Counted from the first letter of the stretch, positions 10,440-23,759 are shown. The stretch is DNA of 64,000 bases from Combretum micranthum (GCA_024138025.1 JAMXBD010000023.1:558001-622000), one strand, 5' to 3'. The notes: a model not told the origin generated them from the letters alone. Numbers and translations are program-made.

Positions 10440-10995
10440 TGCAGCAAGGTTACCAATGTAAAGATGGAGTTATGAAGGAATGCTCGAGTACAAGCACTTA
10501 GAGCAAATATTGTATTTAATTTTCTTGGATTTTTTTGTATTACACCATTCTTCTTGATATCAATGCAATACCTCTATAACGATGACTATTCGATCCTTTG
10601 AAGATATTCGATCCTGTGATGGCATGTACTATATTTCCAACTCATCCTAATTTAGTTACATAATTGTAGATAATTTTAAATGTCTAAAAACAATAAAATA
10701 TTCTTGGTGGATTTATTCTGCAAACTTAGGCTATTTATCAAGTGCAACTGGAGCTATATTTTAGCCCATTTTCTTCTGTTAGCATTTGAGTGGCCTATGA
10801 GCCCATGTACTTCACCATCTAATTCAATATTTGTAGCCTAATCTACTAGCTTGCAACCCATAACATCCCTTAAGCTCACAACATCTCTAAACTCTTCTAA
10901 CTTACTTCCTTTGTTTTCATCTAACAACTTAGAGTCGTGATCTATTGCCTCATCAAACTATTTACCCTCACAAACCCTAGTTCAGTTCATATAGT
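10440..10995 (-). repeat. Ty3/gypsy LTR copy (5' side)
   Basis: Positions 10611-10995 repeat 8715-9095 in direct orientation. The extra 10440-10610 segment, between the repeat and the degenerate primer-binding site, is probably the inner part of the LTR that is missing from the left copy. The outer boundary is not sharply defined. Confidence 0.65.
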
Positions 10996-11844
10996 TGATG
11001 GGATTAGATCTAAAATATATCATGAACAAGATGTATGTTTGAAATTAGAATTTGAATATGTTAGAGATAAATTCTCTCAAAGATAAAATAATCCACATAG
11101 CTATAAAAAACAAGAAAACAAGATATGAAGATCAATAGGATGAACTCAAGTTTTACAATAGGATTATAAAGATGATATGGGATCCAAAATAATTAATCAC
11201 AACTTAACTGAGTGATTATATATATTTATAGGTTTAGTAGATGAATATTTGGTGACATATACTTTAAAATTTGTTTGTATTAAGTGTGTCATTGTTAAAA
11301 AGTATTTGCAAAAATGTTGGAACATATTACTCATGTTTTGTTTTATAAAATTCTATGAGATTTTAAACTACTAGTACTATTTTCTTAAAATTTCATGGAA
11401 CTTGTATCTTTGATGTTAGTGTCTTATCATAGTGCTCCAGTCCGGTTCATAGACGACTGCTTTGTTTTGGTGCAGTTGATAGATCATTATTATGTTCAAG
11501 TTCAATTAATTGAAAATTATTATATTATGAGGCAAAAAAGGGGGTTTTAGCTTTTGTCATTGTTGTTTGACCTTAACAAGCTAGAGAGTCAAAGAGCAAT
11601 GAATAAGATCAGGTTAGACCGTAGTTGAACTAGATAGTTCCAAGGTCTAGTTAGGTTCAATTAGGTTGAATCAAACGAGTCAATCCAAGTCTAATAAAAA
11701 TAATTTTTGTAAAAGTTTTGCACAAGTGTATGCAATAATTTCCCAATGAATTTCTCAGCCAAGGTTTTTAGGCTTGATCTAATTTGAACCTTTTTCCCTA
11801 TGATTAACTAATATATAATCAAGAAATTATTGATGTTATGATCT

Positions 11845-12165
11845 TTGATTGTATGTTGCATTAATATACTTATGTCGCATATTTATGAGCATAGGCATGG
11901 TGATGAAGATACAATTGCATCAAGTTCGCCTCAACAAATTCAAGTTCCTAAAGGAATGATTACATGGAATAGAGCCAAGAAGCTTCAGGAAAGATTCCAA
12001 GGATTTGTAAAAAAAATTATTGAAGATCACTCTAAGTTCACCAACATCGATTTGGAACCAAAAATGAAGACTTTTATTGTCGTTTCTACAACTCAAGAGG
12101 ACAATGCAACACCACCAATGGAAATCAGACCAAAGCTGCCTATTTAAATCCAACACCACCAGTGT
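11845..12165 (+). pseudogene. C-terminal tail of a gypsy polyprotein
   Basis: The plus-strand frame contains PQQIQVPKGMITWNRAKKLQ, which resembles the P-x-G-P-I/M-T-R-A-R-A-K-K-L-Q tail of some plant Ty3/gypsy polyproteins, with two substitutions in the core. A frame overlaps it on the opposite strand, but only the plus-strand reading looks like a known family. No other domain of the element is recognisable upstream, so this is a fragment. The identification rests on one short motif. Confidence 0.5.
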
Positions 12166-12169
12166 AGAA

Positions 12170-12780
12170 GATTAGCACCTCTAACCTAGAACCTAGAATA
12201 GTCGACCTTCAATCAAAAGTTGTAGGATTTGTATGCCGCCTAGTACACCGTCGGCATTGAGGGGTATACCACTGGCTTTCAGCCGGTGTACAATGTAACT
12301 AGTAGCGAATTTCTTAATGCCACCTCTAAGAATAGCCATACTTATTTGTAGGATGCCAGCATATAATGCTCAGCAGTTTAAGTTTTTTTTTTAGACTTTT
12401 GGGATTCCTTTTTGTTTTGTTACATATATACTTTGTATGGAGTTTTGCAAGGATAGATTAAATTACATTTTCATTTGAAAATAAAACTGAGAGAAATCCT
12501 TTCTCTTTTAGTTCTTTTGTGAACCTGTGAATCTCTTGCAGAATTTGATTTCTTGTTAAGTTCTTCGATTATACCAAGGTTCTTGGTTGGTATTTCTGAT
12601 AAGATCGTGATCTTCATATCAAGGTTCTTTGGATTACTCAACCACAAGGTCAAGGTCAATTCCATCTAATTATACCAAGGTTCGTGAAGTTTTAGATCCA
12701 TTTATGAATATTGCATCAAGTCAACATATACAGTTTTGATTCTTACAGTCCGGGAATTCAAAATCCATGCCAAGCACGCA
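12170..12780 (+). repeat. Probable 3' LTR remnant following the gypsy tail
   Basis: Non-coding DNA directly downstream of the polyprotein tail, with short internal near-repeats of ATACCAAGGTTC (near 12570 and 12675; a variant ATCAAGGTTC at 12617). Text of this kind is common in plant gypsy LTRs. There is no second copy in the window, so it is not proven to be an LTR. Confidence 0.35.
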
Positions 12781-14827
12781 TCACATGGTATGTATTTGTG
12801 TAGTAGTTATAACTTGCTAGGTCTTACTTACCCCTTGATGGAGAAATTCTTTTCTAGTGATTAACAATAGGACTTAAAGAACTAGGAGAGTGTAGAACCA
12901 AGTGTTGGTGTCCTCTAAGAGTACGCAATGAATTGAAGCGCCCTTGAGATTTGAGGCATAACAAGAAATGTTTAAATGAAAAGAAAAATTTATCTAACAA
13001 ATATAAGAGCGAAAAAGAGAGAATGTTAAGAATTTTCTTATGGTCATACCATGCAATGTATTCGTAGAGGGGTAATTTTATAGAATTTCATTGGAAAAAA
13101 AGTGAGGAGTTTAAAAGAGATGTATTCTCTTAATTATAATAGATAACAAAAGGTAAATCAACAACCATTTTCAATAACATTTAATGTAAAAATTTTGAAC
13201 CAAGTAGGTTAATGAAGGATTTTGATAAGAACAATACTAAATTAATTAAAATAATGAGTTAATTGTGAAAATTGATCTTATCTTAGCTATATCATATAAT
13301 GATTAATCCTCATGTTTCTTGGACTAAAATGATTACTTGTTTAGATTTTCATCAAGACTAAAAGATACCTACTATGTGCTTGACATAATATGTGTTTATG
13401 TGTGTGTTTATAGGTAAATAACAAGTTCTTTATGTATGTGTGTTGCATCAAAACCAATCAACTTACCAGTAGCAAAAGAGTCAACAAATTGGCTAAGTAT
13501 AAAATTTATGGATTTCAAGCTTTATGCTTGCTCAAGAACTACCAAGTTAATGCTTCACATATGGTACCTCATTATGCCTACCAAAATGCCAACAGAATGG
13601 GAGTTAGCAAGTCAATCAAAATCAAAGGATTCTATGAATTTTTTAAAAAACACCAACCCATTCAACATATAAGCTAGCTTCACAAATAATAGCCTTCGTA
13701 TAAATATTGATTTGCTTATTAGCTTAGAGCTAGTAAGCTGGTTATGATGAGAACTAGTTATTTCCCATTTGTTTTAAGCATATAATGAGGAGGGAGATTA
13801 TTGGTTAACAATGAGAACTAGAAAATTTCTAAAAATATCATATAAAAGGAATGTTTGTGGGTTACTTAAGATATATTAACTACAAATTTTCTTAGTTGTC
13901 TTCTCCTCAATATTTTTTTTCCCCCTCATCCTCATTATTTGCAAACTTTTACGATCCTTAAAGTGTAATACAAATGAGTCAGATCATTGATTAAAAGTGC
14001 ACTACACTAAAGTGTAATTGTAATTGTGAAACTTGCTTAACTCCTTGGAGCAATTATTTGGGGATTAATATAAATAGTATATGATGACCTCAATTGAAGG
14101 CATTCATGTTTAGAGTAAGGGATGATTTAAACTCCATTTTAAATTTGAGCTGAAATCTCTTGCCATGTCTATTTCAAATTTCTACACTTTATTTGTTGTT
14201 CATTCTCAGTATGATTTATTATATTGTTGAATCTTAATCAAATTAAAAAAAAAATGAGTAAAACATGTTATAAACTCACTTCATTCACCTTCCCCCTTCC
14301 TCCGTTAAGTTCAGCCTCAAGTATAAGTTAGTCCCTAATTAAATGAATAGCCACATTTTAGAGTAAAGGTTATGACCATAAATGTACTAGACTTTCTAAT
14401 TATCACTATTACGTGGTTGAAATTAACCTTATTGAAAATGTAAGATGAAGATTTTTTTAAAGCTCAAAATAGGCTTTGATGGAATACTGTAGAAAATAGC
14501 CCCATTAAAATAGAAGATAAAGAGGAGGAAGATTACACTAAGAAAGGTTGGAAAACATTAGGATTAAATGAAATAGATATGAATATCTTTCATTATGTAA
14601 AGAGAAAAAGTAACATTAGTGAGACATGTGCATGCACAAGTGCTAATCAAATATGAGATGAACCTAAAAGCACATATGAAGTAAGTTCATTGTGTCAAGG
14701 ATACTAAAATTAGTTTTCTGTGCGATCACTTTGAAATTTCAAGATGGATCGAAATAAATCAATTGATGAAATGCATACATCAATATAATAAATCATCTAG
14801 GTGTGCTTGGCAAGTCATCTTTAGAAA
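12781..14827. other. AT-rich DNA without recognised genes
   Basis: Nothing recognised. Two overlapping plus-strand frames at 13432-13677 look like chance openings: they have no family features and are not followed by related coding sequence. Confidence 0.55.
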
Positions 14828-15760
14828 TTGAGATTTGATCATAAAATTCTTAGGTATTTACTGAAAAATTGGAAAACTAAGAGATCTACTATTGAAGAAA
14901 AGCATGATCTTAGTAAAATATCAAAGGAACAACTTCTTAAAACTCTTAAGACACATAAATTAATCGGAAAAAAAAAAAAGAAGAACAGTCCAAGAAGAAG
15001 ACAATGCCTCTAAAGGCAACAAATTCAAATTTGAGTGATGATGCGGAGAAGTTAGCATGGTGTAAAAAAAATTAAGAAAATTATGAACTTTAACAAGAAA
15101 TTCAAAAAAGAAGACACTAAAAATTGATTAAGATCAAAAATGGAGAAGAAAGAGGCCCTCACTCGTTTTAAATACCATAACCCGAGACACATACAATAAT
15201 TTAGTATGATACTTAAGAAAGCTAGCAAAGGTACTAAGAAGGAGAATTAGTGGCCACATGGAACGATAAGGCCTCGAGTGGTTCAAATGAGGATGTGTGC
15301 TTCATAGCATTAAATGATATGGTATGTTCATCATCTTCTAATATTCTATACTATGAGTTAAGTAACATATATTATGAATTATGCAAAGAAATAATAAAAA
15401 TGCAAAAGAAAAATAATAGTTTGAAAGAGATGATAATTATCATAGGAAATGAACTAAATGTGTTTAAACATGAATTCAATAAACTCAATGGTGAAAATGA
15501 ACATTTGCATAAAGATAATGAGTACTTAAGTTAGAAAATGAGAAGTTGAAAATTAAGAATAAAGAACTAAGTAAGATTAAAGAGGAGTTAGCCATGGAAA
15601 TGAAATGTTGAGAATAAAATATGATGAACTCAAAGCTAGGTGTGAAATTGCAAAGAATAAGGATAAGGTCGTGATTAATGATGAATCACTAACGGAAAGG
15701 TTAAAAGAACTCAAAATGGAAAATTCAACCTTGGAACCTAATTTTGATTATTCAAAATAA
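14828..15760 (+). pseudogene. Decayed SIRE-like copia gag with coiled coil
   Basis: Two blocks. 14828-15013 carries KILRYLLKNWKTK...IEEKHDLSKISKEQLLKTL, matching the capsid end of SIRE-type copia gag. 15250-15534 carries ATWNDKASSGSNEDVCFIAL, the acidic serine-rich segment after the zinc knuckle in the same lineage, followed by an asparagine/lysine/glutamate-rich stretch (LNGENEHLHKDNEYL) predicted to be a coiled coil. Stops and frame changes separate them, and the zinc knuckle itself is not intact. The same strand carries RT/RNase H remains at 18420-19423, so this is one old element. Confidence 0.72.
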
Positions 15761-18419
15761 ACTATTGTCAAATTCATCAAAGAAAAAAAGAATTTGAACA
15801 TATTTCTAGGGCGACAAAGGCTATACAACATAGAGGAGGAATTGGCTGTAGCGAAAGTAATGAGAACAAATCCTCTAAGAGTTACTTTGTTAAAGCAATT
15901 TATAAGACTTGTTAATCCATGTTGTGTTCAACTTAATTGTCAAGATCTTTTAGAGAATGGAAATTTGTGGTAACAAAGGCTTAATTCTAAGATAATGTTT
16001 TAATAAGACGTGAATTGGGTCAATTGAATCATATAAGTAATCTAGTATTTTTATCTCAAACTAAACCTAAATACATGGATGAAGCTTTTGAACCAAACCT
16101 AAAAATGTGGATGAAGCTTGATAAGTATAATTTAACCTTTATTGAGATAGGATATGTTGGGCTTAAGTTGATTAATTTGATGAATAATCTCAAGAATTTG
16201 GTACTTAGTTAAAGTTATAATTTCAAGTTCTTGAAGAGTTATCTACGCTTAAGAGAAGGAGTTAGACAAGCTTCATGGATTTTTGGATAAGATTTGTTGA
16301 ATTTTAAAGAATTGTTTGAGCACAATCGAAAATGGTTATGCTGGTTAGTCATGTTGAAGTCAGAAAGCAAACATGACTGTATTTGAAGTTATGAGGATAT
16401 TAGAGAAGGAACATGACCTAGAACACAAGCATTAGGTTGTGTTAAACTAAGGGACAAGACTATCTAAAAAAATTGAAGGGAAGAACACAATTGTAAACAC
16501 AACTATGTTGGGCTCGTGTTAGACTAGATTGGTTATGAATCTTTTAAAAGTTGGTAGAAGATTACTTAAACACAACCATATTGGAGATCGTGCTAAACTA
16601 TACTTTTAGGTTACATATAAATAGAGCCTATTTTTGAAGAAATTTAATTTTTGAAAAACCTAAGAATTTCTTAAAGAGAGAGACGCAAGCACAAGTAAGA
16701 GATAACGTGAGATCACTAGAGATCACAAGATCGCACAATTGAATGGGTTTTTAAATATGTTTTATATGCTATTTTATGCTCTATGTGATGTTATTGATAT
16801 ATCTATGGAGAAGTAGATTATTTTGTCCTAGTTCTAATAAATCCTGGATTTTTTATGTAATTGGGATTGCTTTTATTCAATAGCTTATTAATTTTGTTGA
16901 GTTTAATTATGAATTTATCTTATATGAATTGATAGTTCTAAAATATTGATTCACGATAGATTTCATTCTAGTTTATTGAGAAACTACTAAATTGAATCAA
17001 TCTACATAATTAGATCGATTTGCATGTAATTCTAAAGATCAAGAAGACATAAATCTTCTATATTAGGCATGTTTCTACAAGTTTACGATCTTAGATGGCC
17101 CTTCCAAGTGGATTCATGTGTAATTTTTTTTTCTATAGAATCCTATGATTTCAAGCAAGTCTACACATAAACCTGGTAGAATCTCACGGTTTTAACCAAG
17201 TTTACTAATTTTACCTATTTGAGTCATATAGGCTAACATATAAAGAAGTACAATTGTGTTTTTACATGCTCTTCAACTACTAAGATGATATGTCTTCCTT
17301 ATCACATTCAATTTAAATTTTCACACTCTATCTCTTTCTCTTCTTGCCCCCAACTCTGCTATTTTTATATTTATAGAATTCATTCAAGTCGAATTATAGT
17401 TGTAAAATTTACAAGAAGACTTATTTATGTCATTCATATAATTAAGAATTTAAGATAAGTTGAAAATTTTTATTTTCCTTCAACTCATAACTTCTTTCGA
17501 ACAAAATAATACATTAGAACTTAATTTCTACTTTACTAGCTCCTTTTATTTCTACATTATACTATGGATTAAGAGTTATTATGTAAAAAGGAACTTATTT
17601 TTTTTATATCGATTATGTATTACAAGTTTTTGATGACCTCAATAAGCATATCTATAATTTTTCAAAACTATTTTATATAGGTTGTGGAAATTTATATTTT
17701 TATGTTCTAATTCTGAAGACCATATAACGATTTTAAGTGGAATCGTGAGTTTGAAAACCTTGATATTAGATTAAATCTTCGGAGAGGTTAAAATATAACA
17801 GTGATGCCATACCTCTTAATGCAATTATAGTTCTCTATTAATTAGAAAAATATTTTAATTAATTTAATCTAGTATTAGAAGTTAATAATCTAGAGAAAGA
17901 TATTAATTCAAAATAGCAATTCTATATCTCAAGAAATTAATCATCTTATTGAATTATTACTGGAGTACAAGTAATTACATAATGAAATCTTGTGGTGATT
18001 CAAAATCTAGATGATATTATAATTGAATTAAGTTAACACTGATATTGACTTGTGGAATTGTAGAATTGATAATCATAACTAATTTAGTAGTTGTAGATAC
18101 TTAGATTTTGATGGTTAGATAATAGGAAGAAAATACTTAAGATGCCTAACGAATGATACATGTACTTAATTGTCACACCATAGATTTGATAGATATACTT
18201 ACTTAAAAAGTAATCATAGGATAGAATTTGGAATAGGATTTTAAATTATTAGAAAATGATCACCAAATCTCATATTGGTGAATATTTAATTCATGTCATG
18301 TAAGAGAACTTAATCAATTTTCTAGAAACAAAACATAGGAAGAAGTCCCTAGGCCTAATAATAGACCATTAATTAGAATCAATGGGTTTGTGAAAATGAG
18401 TTAAATAAAATCAAACAAA
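15761..18419 (+). other. Unresolved interior of the SIRE-like copia remnant
   Basis: AT-rich sequence with many stops. The frame at 16015-16212 contains HISNLVFLSQTKPKYMDEAF, faintly like the segment just before RT in SIRE elements, but too weak to call. No integrase motif is recognisable. Either the interior is too decayed or unrelated DNA has been inserted. Confidence 0.4.
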
Positions 18420-19423
18420 TATTAGAAACAAGGCGTGCTTAAGTGCTAAAGGTTTCAACTAAGAAGAAAGGAATCGGTTTTAATAGGACATTTATCCCAA
18501 TCGATTGGCTTGAGCCCATTAGAATGGTATGTGCATTTGCTGCTTTCTAAGATATCAAACTATTTTAAATGGATGTTAAAAATGCATTCTTGAATATCTT
18601 CATTGAATATGAAGTATATGTAGAGTAATCACCAAGTTTTAAGCATAATGAATCCACTCATCTTGATTTCAAATTAAATAAGGTACATAATAGCTTCCTA
18701 TTTAAATTTATGTTAATGTCATTATGTTTAGTATTACAAGCATGAACTTAATAGATGATTTCATAGAATGAATGACAAATTAATCTAAAATAAGCATGAT
18801 GATAAAACTTAATTATTTCTATGGTGTTTGAGCCATACTATTCAATCAAAGAACCTTCATCAACCTAAACCATATAAAATGGATAATTGTAAGACTAGGC
18901 CTACTTTAATGAGTATTACTCTAAAATTAAATAAAGGTATAAGTGGAAAATCGGTATATGAAAAGTTGTATAAAGGTATGATAGGTGACTTGCTTTATCT
19001 AACTACTTCTAGATCAATATAATGATACATAAGTTGCTTTATCTCATTTGAGCACAGTAAAACACATATTCAGGTATCTAGTGGATACCATTGATTATGA
19101 CTTGTAGTATCTAAAGTTTACTTCTTTTTATCTTATTGGATACTTCAATGTCGATTTTGCCAAGTGCAAAATTGATTACAAGCGGAAACACCACACGTTA
19201 CATACTTGTGAACTCATTCATATCTTAGTAAAGCAAAATTATCAAATATGTAGTTGTCGATAGTTATTGTGCCTAAATCTTGTGGATGAAACAAATATTA
19301 CTAGACTATAGTCTTCTAGTATATGTAAAGTCCTAATTCGGTGCAGCAATACAAGTTCTATAAATTTGATTTAAAATTCGATCCAACACTCAGTAATAAA
19401 GCATAAAGATATTAAAAATCATT
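18420..19423 (+). pseudogene. Decayed SIRE-like copia RT and RNase H
   Basis: Conceptual translation through stops gives NQEEGIDFNRTFIPI (about 18457-18505), then IRMVCAFAAF and MDVKNAFLN (about 18567-18600), the N-terminal RT region of copia elements. 18960-19020 gives YEKLYKGMIGDLLYLTTSR, the end of RT before RNase H, followed by LVDTIDYDL (about 19080) and CKIDYKR (about 19165) from RNase H. The YVDD segment is not recognisable. The RNase H end is interrupted by a LINE and resumes at 25981. Confidence 0.78.
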
Positions 19424-19440
19424 TTATTTGAAATATCATC
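19424..19440. repeat. Target-site duplication, left copy
   Basis: TTATTTGAAATATCATC, repeated with one mismatch as TTATTTGAAATAACATC at 25964-25980, on either side of the LINE. A 17 bp duplication is in the normal range for L1-type target-primed insertion. Confidence 0.88.
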
Positions 19441-19728
19441 ATTTTTTTTTTTTTTTTGCCGAACAAGCATCAACTTCATTCAGAATTACCCATTGCCGAG
19501 AATAATACAAGAAAGATCAGTTCGACTAGACAAATCACAGGCGAGTAGCTTTTGAAGGGAGGATGGGATAGATATCCACCAATAAAAAGGACACATCCTC
19601 CTTCTAAAAACAGTAGCTACCCAATCTACAACACTATTTGCATTTCTTTTCACAAAAACAAAGGAACTTTTTACATTCTACAGAGAAGATAGGAGGGAAA
19701 GGGCTTCTTCAAAATAAGGCAAGGAGGC

Positions 19729-20058
19729 CTAATGAAGCCCATCTTGGTGTCCATTGAAAGCTTGGATCACTTGCTTGCAATCAGATTCAAAACGAATTGT
19801 TGACCCACAATTCTTCTTGGCTAAGTCGATTCCAAGGTTCAAGGCAACAATTTCACTAGCCTCTGCCGACAAATATAAGCCCAGAACTAAAGCACCCCCT
19901 ATTAAGCTACTTTCAAGATCTCTAACCACTGCAACAACCCCTCCCAATTCATTTGGCCTAACCCAAGACCCATCAGAGTTAATCCTAACAAAAAGGCCCC
20001 CATTGTAACCAGGCTCTCGGTTATCACGTGCAACAAGCTGCCCACAAGAATCAGCCAA
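19729..20058 (-). pseudogene. LINE ORF2 terminal RNase H domain
   Basis: About 109 residues in the RVT_3-type RNase H family found at the end of many plant L1 ORF2 proteins. The segment VVAVVRDLESSLIGG is followed by AEASEIVALNLGIDLAKK and FESDCKQVIQAFNG; the last holds the E/D residues of this family. It removes the RNA strand during element copying. It is out of frame with the preceding RT remains. Confidence 0.8.
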
Positions 20059-20631
20059 ACTGGAGCACTCCTACATCGAGGTTAAACATTAGATTTGGTT
20101 TGCCATGTTGTTGACCGAAACATCACATTCCATCTCTATCCCACCTCTCACCTCCATGTTCGTAGCTGCCGAGAATTCACAAGAAACTCCATCCACACCA
20201 GCTCCTGGATCATCCGATGGAGGCACTTCAGCCTCTAAAGAAACCCCAAGATAATCTTTCTCCTTTAATTGAGCTAAAGTTCGAATTACTGTTCTGTTAG
20301 GGTTCGAAGTTTTGTGATTGAAAGTAGCCTCGCACATCTCCTTCCAACTACCCCAAGCCACTTCACCGATTGCTATTACTTTCCGATGGCGCTCCCCTTT
20401 CGGTAGAATAGAATTCCCTACTAGGTTGTCCCACTATGCAGCAAAGGACAAGATCTATTGCTTTTCATAGCGAATACGTAAAACCCCAAACCAAACACAT
20501 GAAACCCAGTTACAACATAATATTACATGTTCTGACGATTCCACTTCATTGCAGAAATGGCATACAGGAGAGTTGGTAAGACGACGTTGATGAAGGTTTA
20601 GCATAACTAGAATTGCATTTGACATCACACG

Positions 20632-22673
20632 CTAAAGGAAATGCCTAATCTTTGGTAAGATCTTGTTGTTCCATATTTGCTTCCAAACATGCTTTGGGAC
20701 TTGATTGGATGATGATGGCTTGTTCAGGTTAGTCACATTTCTTTTCTCATGCAAGAGGTGATACATAAATCTAACCTTACACTTGCCTCGCTTGTCAAAA
20801 GGCCACACTAAGCGATCCTCAGCATTCGATCTCGAGATAGGCATGCTTTTGATGGCCCTGAGCTTAAAATCTGAAAGTAAGTGTTGAATACCCCCACTTT
20901 TCATTCTAATGATTCTATGTCCATGATATCACATACTCTCAAGCTTCGCTCAATACTACTGCCTTGAGACAACCATTTGTTCTGTAGGAGATGAATCCAC
21001 CTATCTGACCCAACCTTAACCTTGTCCCCCTTGCCTACAATCCAACTTGCATTCTTATAGAGAATATCCTTCCCTTCCATTAAGCTACTCCATCCCCATG
21101 ATGCTCTGCTGCCTTTGCCTACCTCCTTGAAAGAGCGATTGGGGTAATAGATTCTTTTAAGAAAACAAACCCATAGAGCTTGTGAATTTTAGTGAGCCCT
21201 CCAAGCTAATTTAGTCAGTAGGCTCAAGTTAAACAGATGTAGATCTCTAAGCCCCTTACCACCTCCTTCCTTAGCTTTAGATAAGCACTCCTTGCTGACC
21301 CAATGGATCCTGCCTTCTCCTTGACGTTGGCCCTACCAGAATCTAGTGATCTAGGAGTTTACTTGATGACACCATTTGAGAGGGAACTTGAAAATGCCCA
21401 TTGAGTAGCTGGGTATAGCATAGGTAACCGATTTGATTAAAGTTTCATGGCCCGCCTCATTAAAAAGCTTTTGTTTCCACCCTTGAGTCTTGTTTAGCAC
21501 TTTCACCTTAACAAAGTGTAAGGCATCACACTTGGACCTACCCCAAAGAGTGGGTAATCCAAAGTAATCCAGGATCTTCAGTGCTAGCAATACTTAGATC
21601 TCTTCTCACTTTAGTCTTCCACTCATTAGTAGAATTTTTGCTAAAGAAAATTGATGGTTTAGAATAATTGATTGCTTGACCAGAAACATTGCAATAGTCC
21701 AACAGAATCCTCTTCATAGTTTGCAACCCCCTATGTCCTGCTTCTAGAAAAAACAGAGAATCGTCTGCAAACAATAGGTGGGTTAGATCAGGACTTGATG
21801 GTTTGACTTTAATGCCGCTAAGAAGTCCTTTACTAGTAGCTTTAGTTAAACCTTTCGAGAGGACATTAGCAATAAGGATAAATAGATATGGGGATAACAG
21901 CTTCCAAAAAGTCCCACTCAATACGGTCATAAGCCTTACTCATATCCATCTTGATAGCACAAAACTGCTTTTTCCCTTTGGTTTTATTTTTTAGAAAATG
22001 GAAAGTCTCATGCGCTATGATAATATTATCTTGGATCATACGACCCAGGACAAAAGCACTTTGACTTTCTGAAATGATTTTATCAAGGAAAAGCTTCAAT
22101 CTATTAACTAAAATTTTTGAAATAATTTTATAAAGATTATTACAAAGGCTAATAGGACGATAGTCAGACACAAAAGAAGGGAATTGGACTTTAGGAATCA
22201 AAATCAGGTCAACTTGATTTAGAGATGAAGGGAAAATACCTGATACAAAAAAAATTTTGGACCGCTACTGTCACCGATGGACTGATAGAGCTCTAATACG
22301 ATTGATAAAAGATACCCGCAAAGCCATCAGGACCCAGAGCTTTTAGGGCGCCTAATTGGAACACAGCCTCTTTGATTTCCTCTTTAGATATCGGTACACA
22401 AAAGCACGAATTCATATCATCCATTATAACCTGATCAATCCAATCCAAGCTCTCTCCCCAGTCTCGATTACACTTAGATTGAAACAAGAGTCGAAAATAA
22501 TCAGTAAAAGACTGACCAATGTCCTTTTCATTCTCAAGAAACACCCCATCACCCCTATTCAATCTTAGGATTTTATTCCTCTGCCTTCTGCTTAGGGTGG
22601 AATGATGGAAAAAAGTGGTATTCCTATCACCATATAAAAGCCAATTAATACAGGATCTTTGGTGCCAAAACAT
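20632..22673 (-). pseudogene. LINE ORF2 reverse transcriptase with internal deletion
   Basis: Fragments in order. 22293-22673: thumb-proximal region ending ALKALGPDGFAG (the usual K-APG-DG motif). 21866-22201: PKVQFPSFVSDYRPISLCNN and MDMSKAYDRIEWDFL, the first catalytic aspartate region. 21538-21930: LSPYLFILIANVLSKGL and the catalytic LLFADDSLFF box. 21351-21590: ILDYFGLPTLWGRSK and GWKQKLFNEAGHETLIKSV. 20632-20904: zf-RVT-like WKQIWNNKILPKIRHF. Between DRIEWDFL and LSPYLF (about 21905) the usual segment of some 60 residues is missing, so the core is deleted as well as frameshifted. Confidence 0.85.
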
Positions 22674-22915
22674 TTCTTCCCATCCCCAAAGATCATCTAT
22701 CTGAGCTTAGATAAGCTCTTCCTCTTCTAAGTCGAACTCATTTGGGTCATTTGTAATTTTCCCAACTTATCCTTTAACTCTTCTATCAATCTGCAATTGT
22801 TGGGAAAAGATTCTCTACTCCACTTTGATAATCTTTTGCTGCATTCAAATAATCCTTTTATCATGTCTTCCAAGTTTCTTTTTGTACCAGTTTCCTTCCA
22901 CACCTTTGCCACTAT

Positions 22916-23759
22916 TTAACCACAATTTGCAGAAGTTCTCCGTAGGTTCTTAAAACGAAATCCCTGCTTCCCTTTTCCATCAGCATATAAGGTATTTACA
23001 ATGATAGCAGCATGATCAGAGCTTATTGAAGGATCACTCATGACCTGTGTTTTTGGATAAGAGTCCAACCAAGCGAATGATACAAGGGCTCTATCCAATC
23101 TATCTTTAACCCAGATCCCCTAATGTCTATTATTGGACCAAGTAAAAGAAGGACCAATACACCCCAGGTCATACAGCAAAGCCTCTTAAATCATATTATT
23201 AAAGGCATTCATTTGTCTTTTCTCCTTTGGTCGATCTCCTGATTTTTCATCCTCATTAGAAATCTCATTATAGTCACCAATGCACACCCAAAGCCCTACT
23301 ACAGTCTTCGAAAGAAGGACTACCTGACTCCATAGCTCAAGACGTTTCTTAAAAAAGGTAAGAGCATAGATCCAAGTAAAGAATCCAGCACTTGAACAGT
23401 ATTTCACTGTGAATATACCAATGACAGCTATCAATAATTTTGATATTAACATCTCCATTCCACCAAGGAGATAAGCCCCCACTAGTTCCAACCGGAGGAA
23501 CATAGTAAGAACCTAGGTACTTAAGATGATTCCGAACCTTATCTAACTTGCTACATTTAATTTTTTTTTCCATAAGGAAAATTGCACAAGGATTGTGCTT
23601 ATTTGTAAGATCTTTTAGTGTCGAATTGTCAAGGAAGATCCAAAACCTTGACAATTTCAAGATAAGTATATCATGGCTCCCGTGTGGCTGTTGAGGGTCA
23701 GCCATCACCGCCATAGTTAGTAATTTCACAAATAAGAACATCAAACAACCTTGTATCAA
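22916..23759 (-). pseudogene. LINE ORF2 apurinic-type endonuclease domain
   Basis: The N-terminus of ORF2, which nicks target DNA to prime insertion. Seen in pieces: KLSRFWIFLDNSTLKDL and FLMEKKIKCSKLDKVRNHL with PVGTSGGLSPWWNGDV (23440-23680), WVCIGDYNEISNEDEKSG (about 23250-23290, the GDFNEI motif) and the C-terminal SDPSISSDHAAI (about 23010-23050, the SDH motif). The Asn-Cys-Arg-Gly segment near the start has decayed. Several frame changes separate the pieces. Confidence 0.82.

Noticed and set aside
13432..13677. Two overlapping plus-strand frames of about 80 codons
   Set aside because: No recognisable family, no conservation signal and two frames open at once in AT-rich DNA suggest chance.
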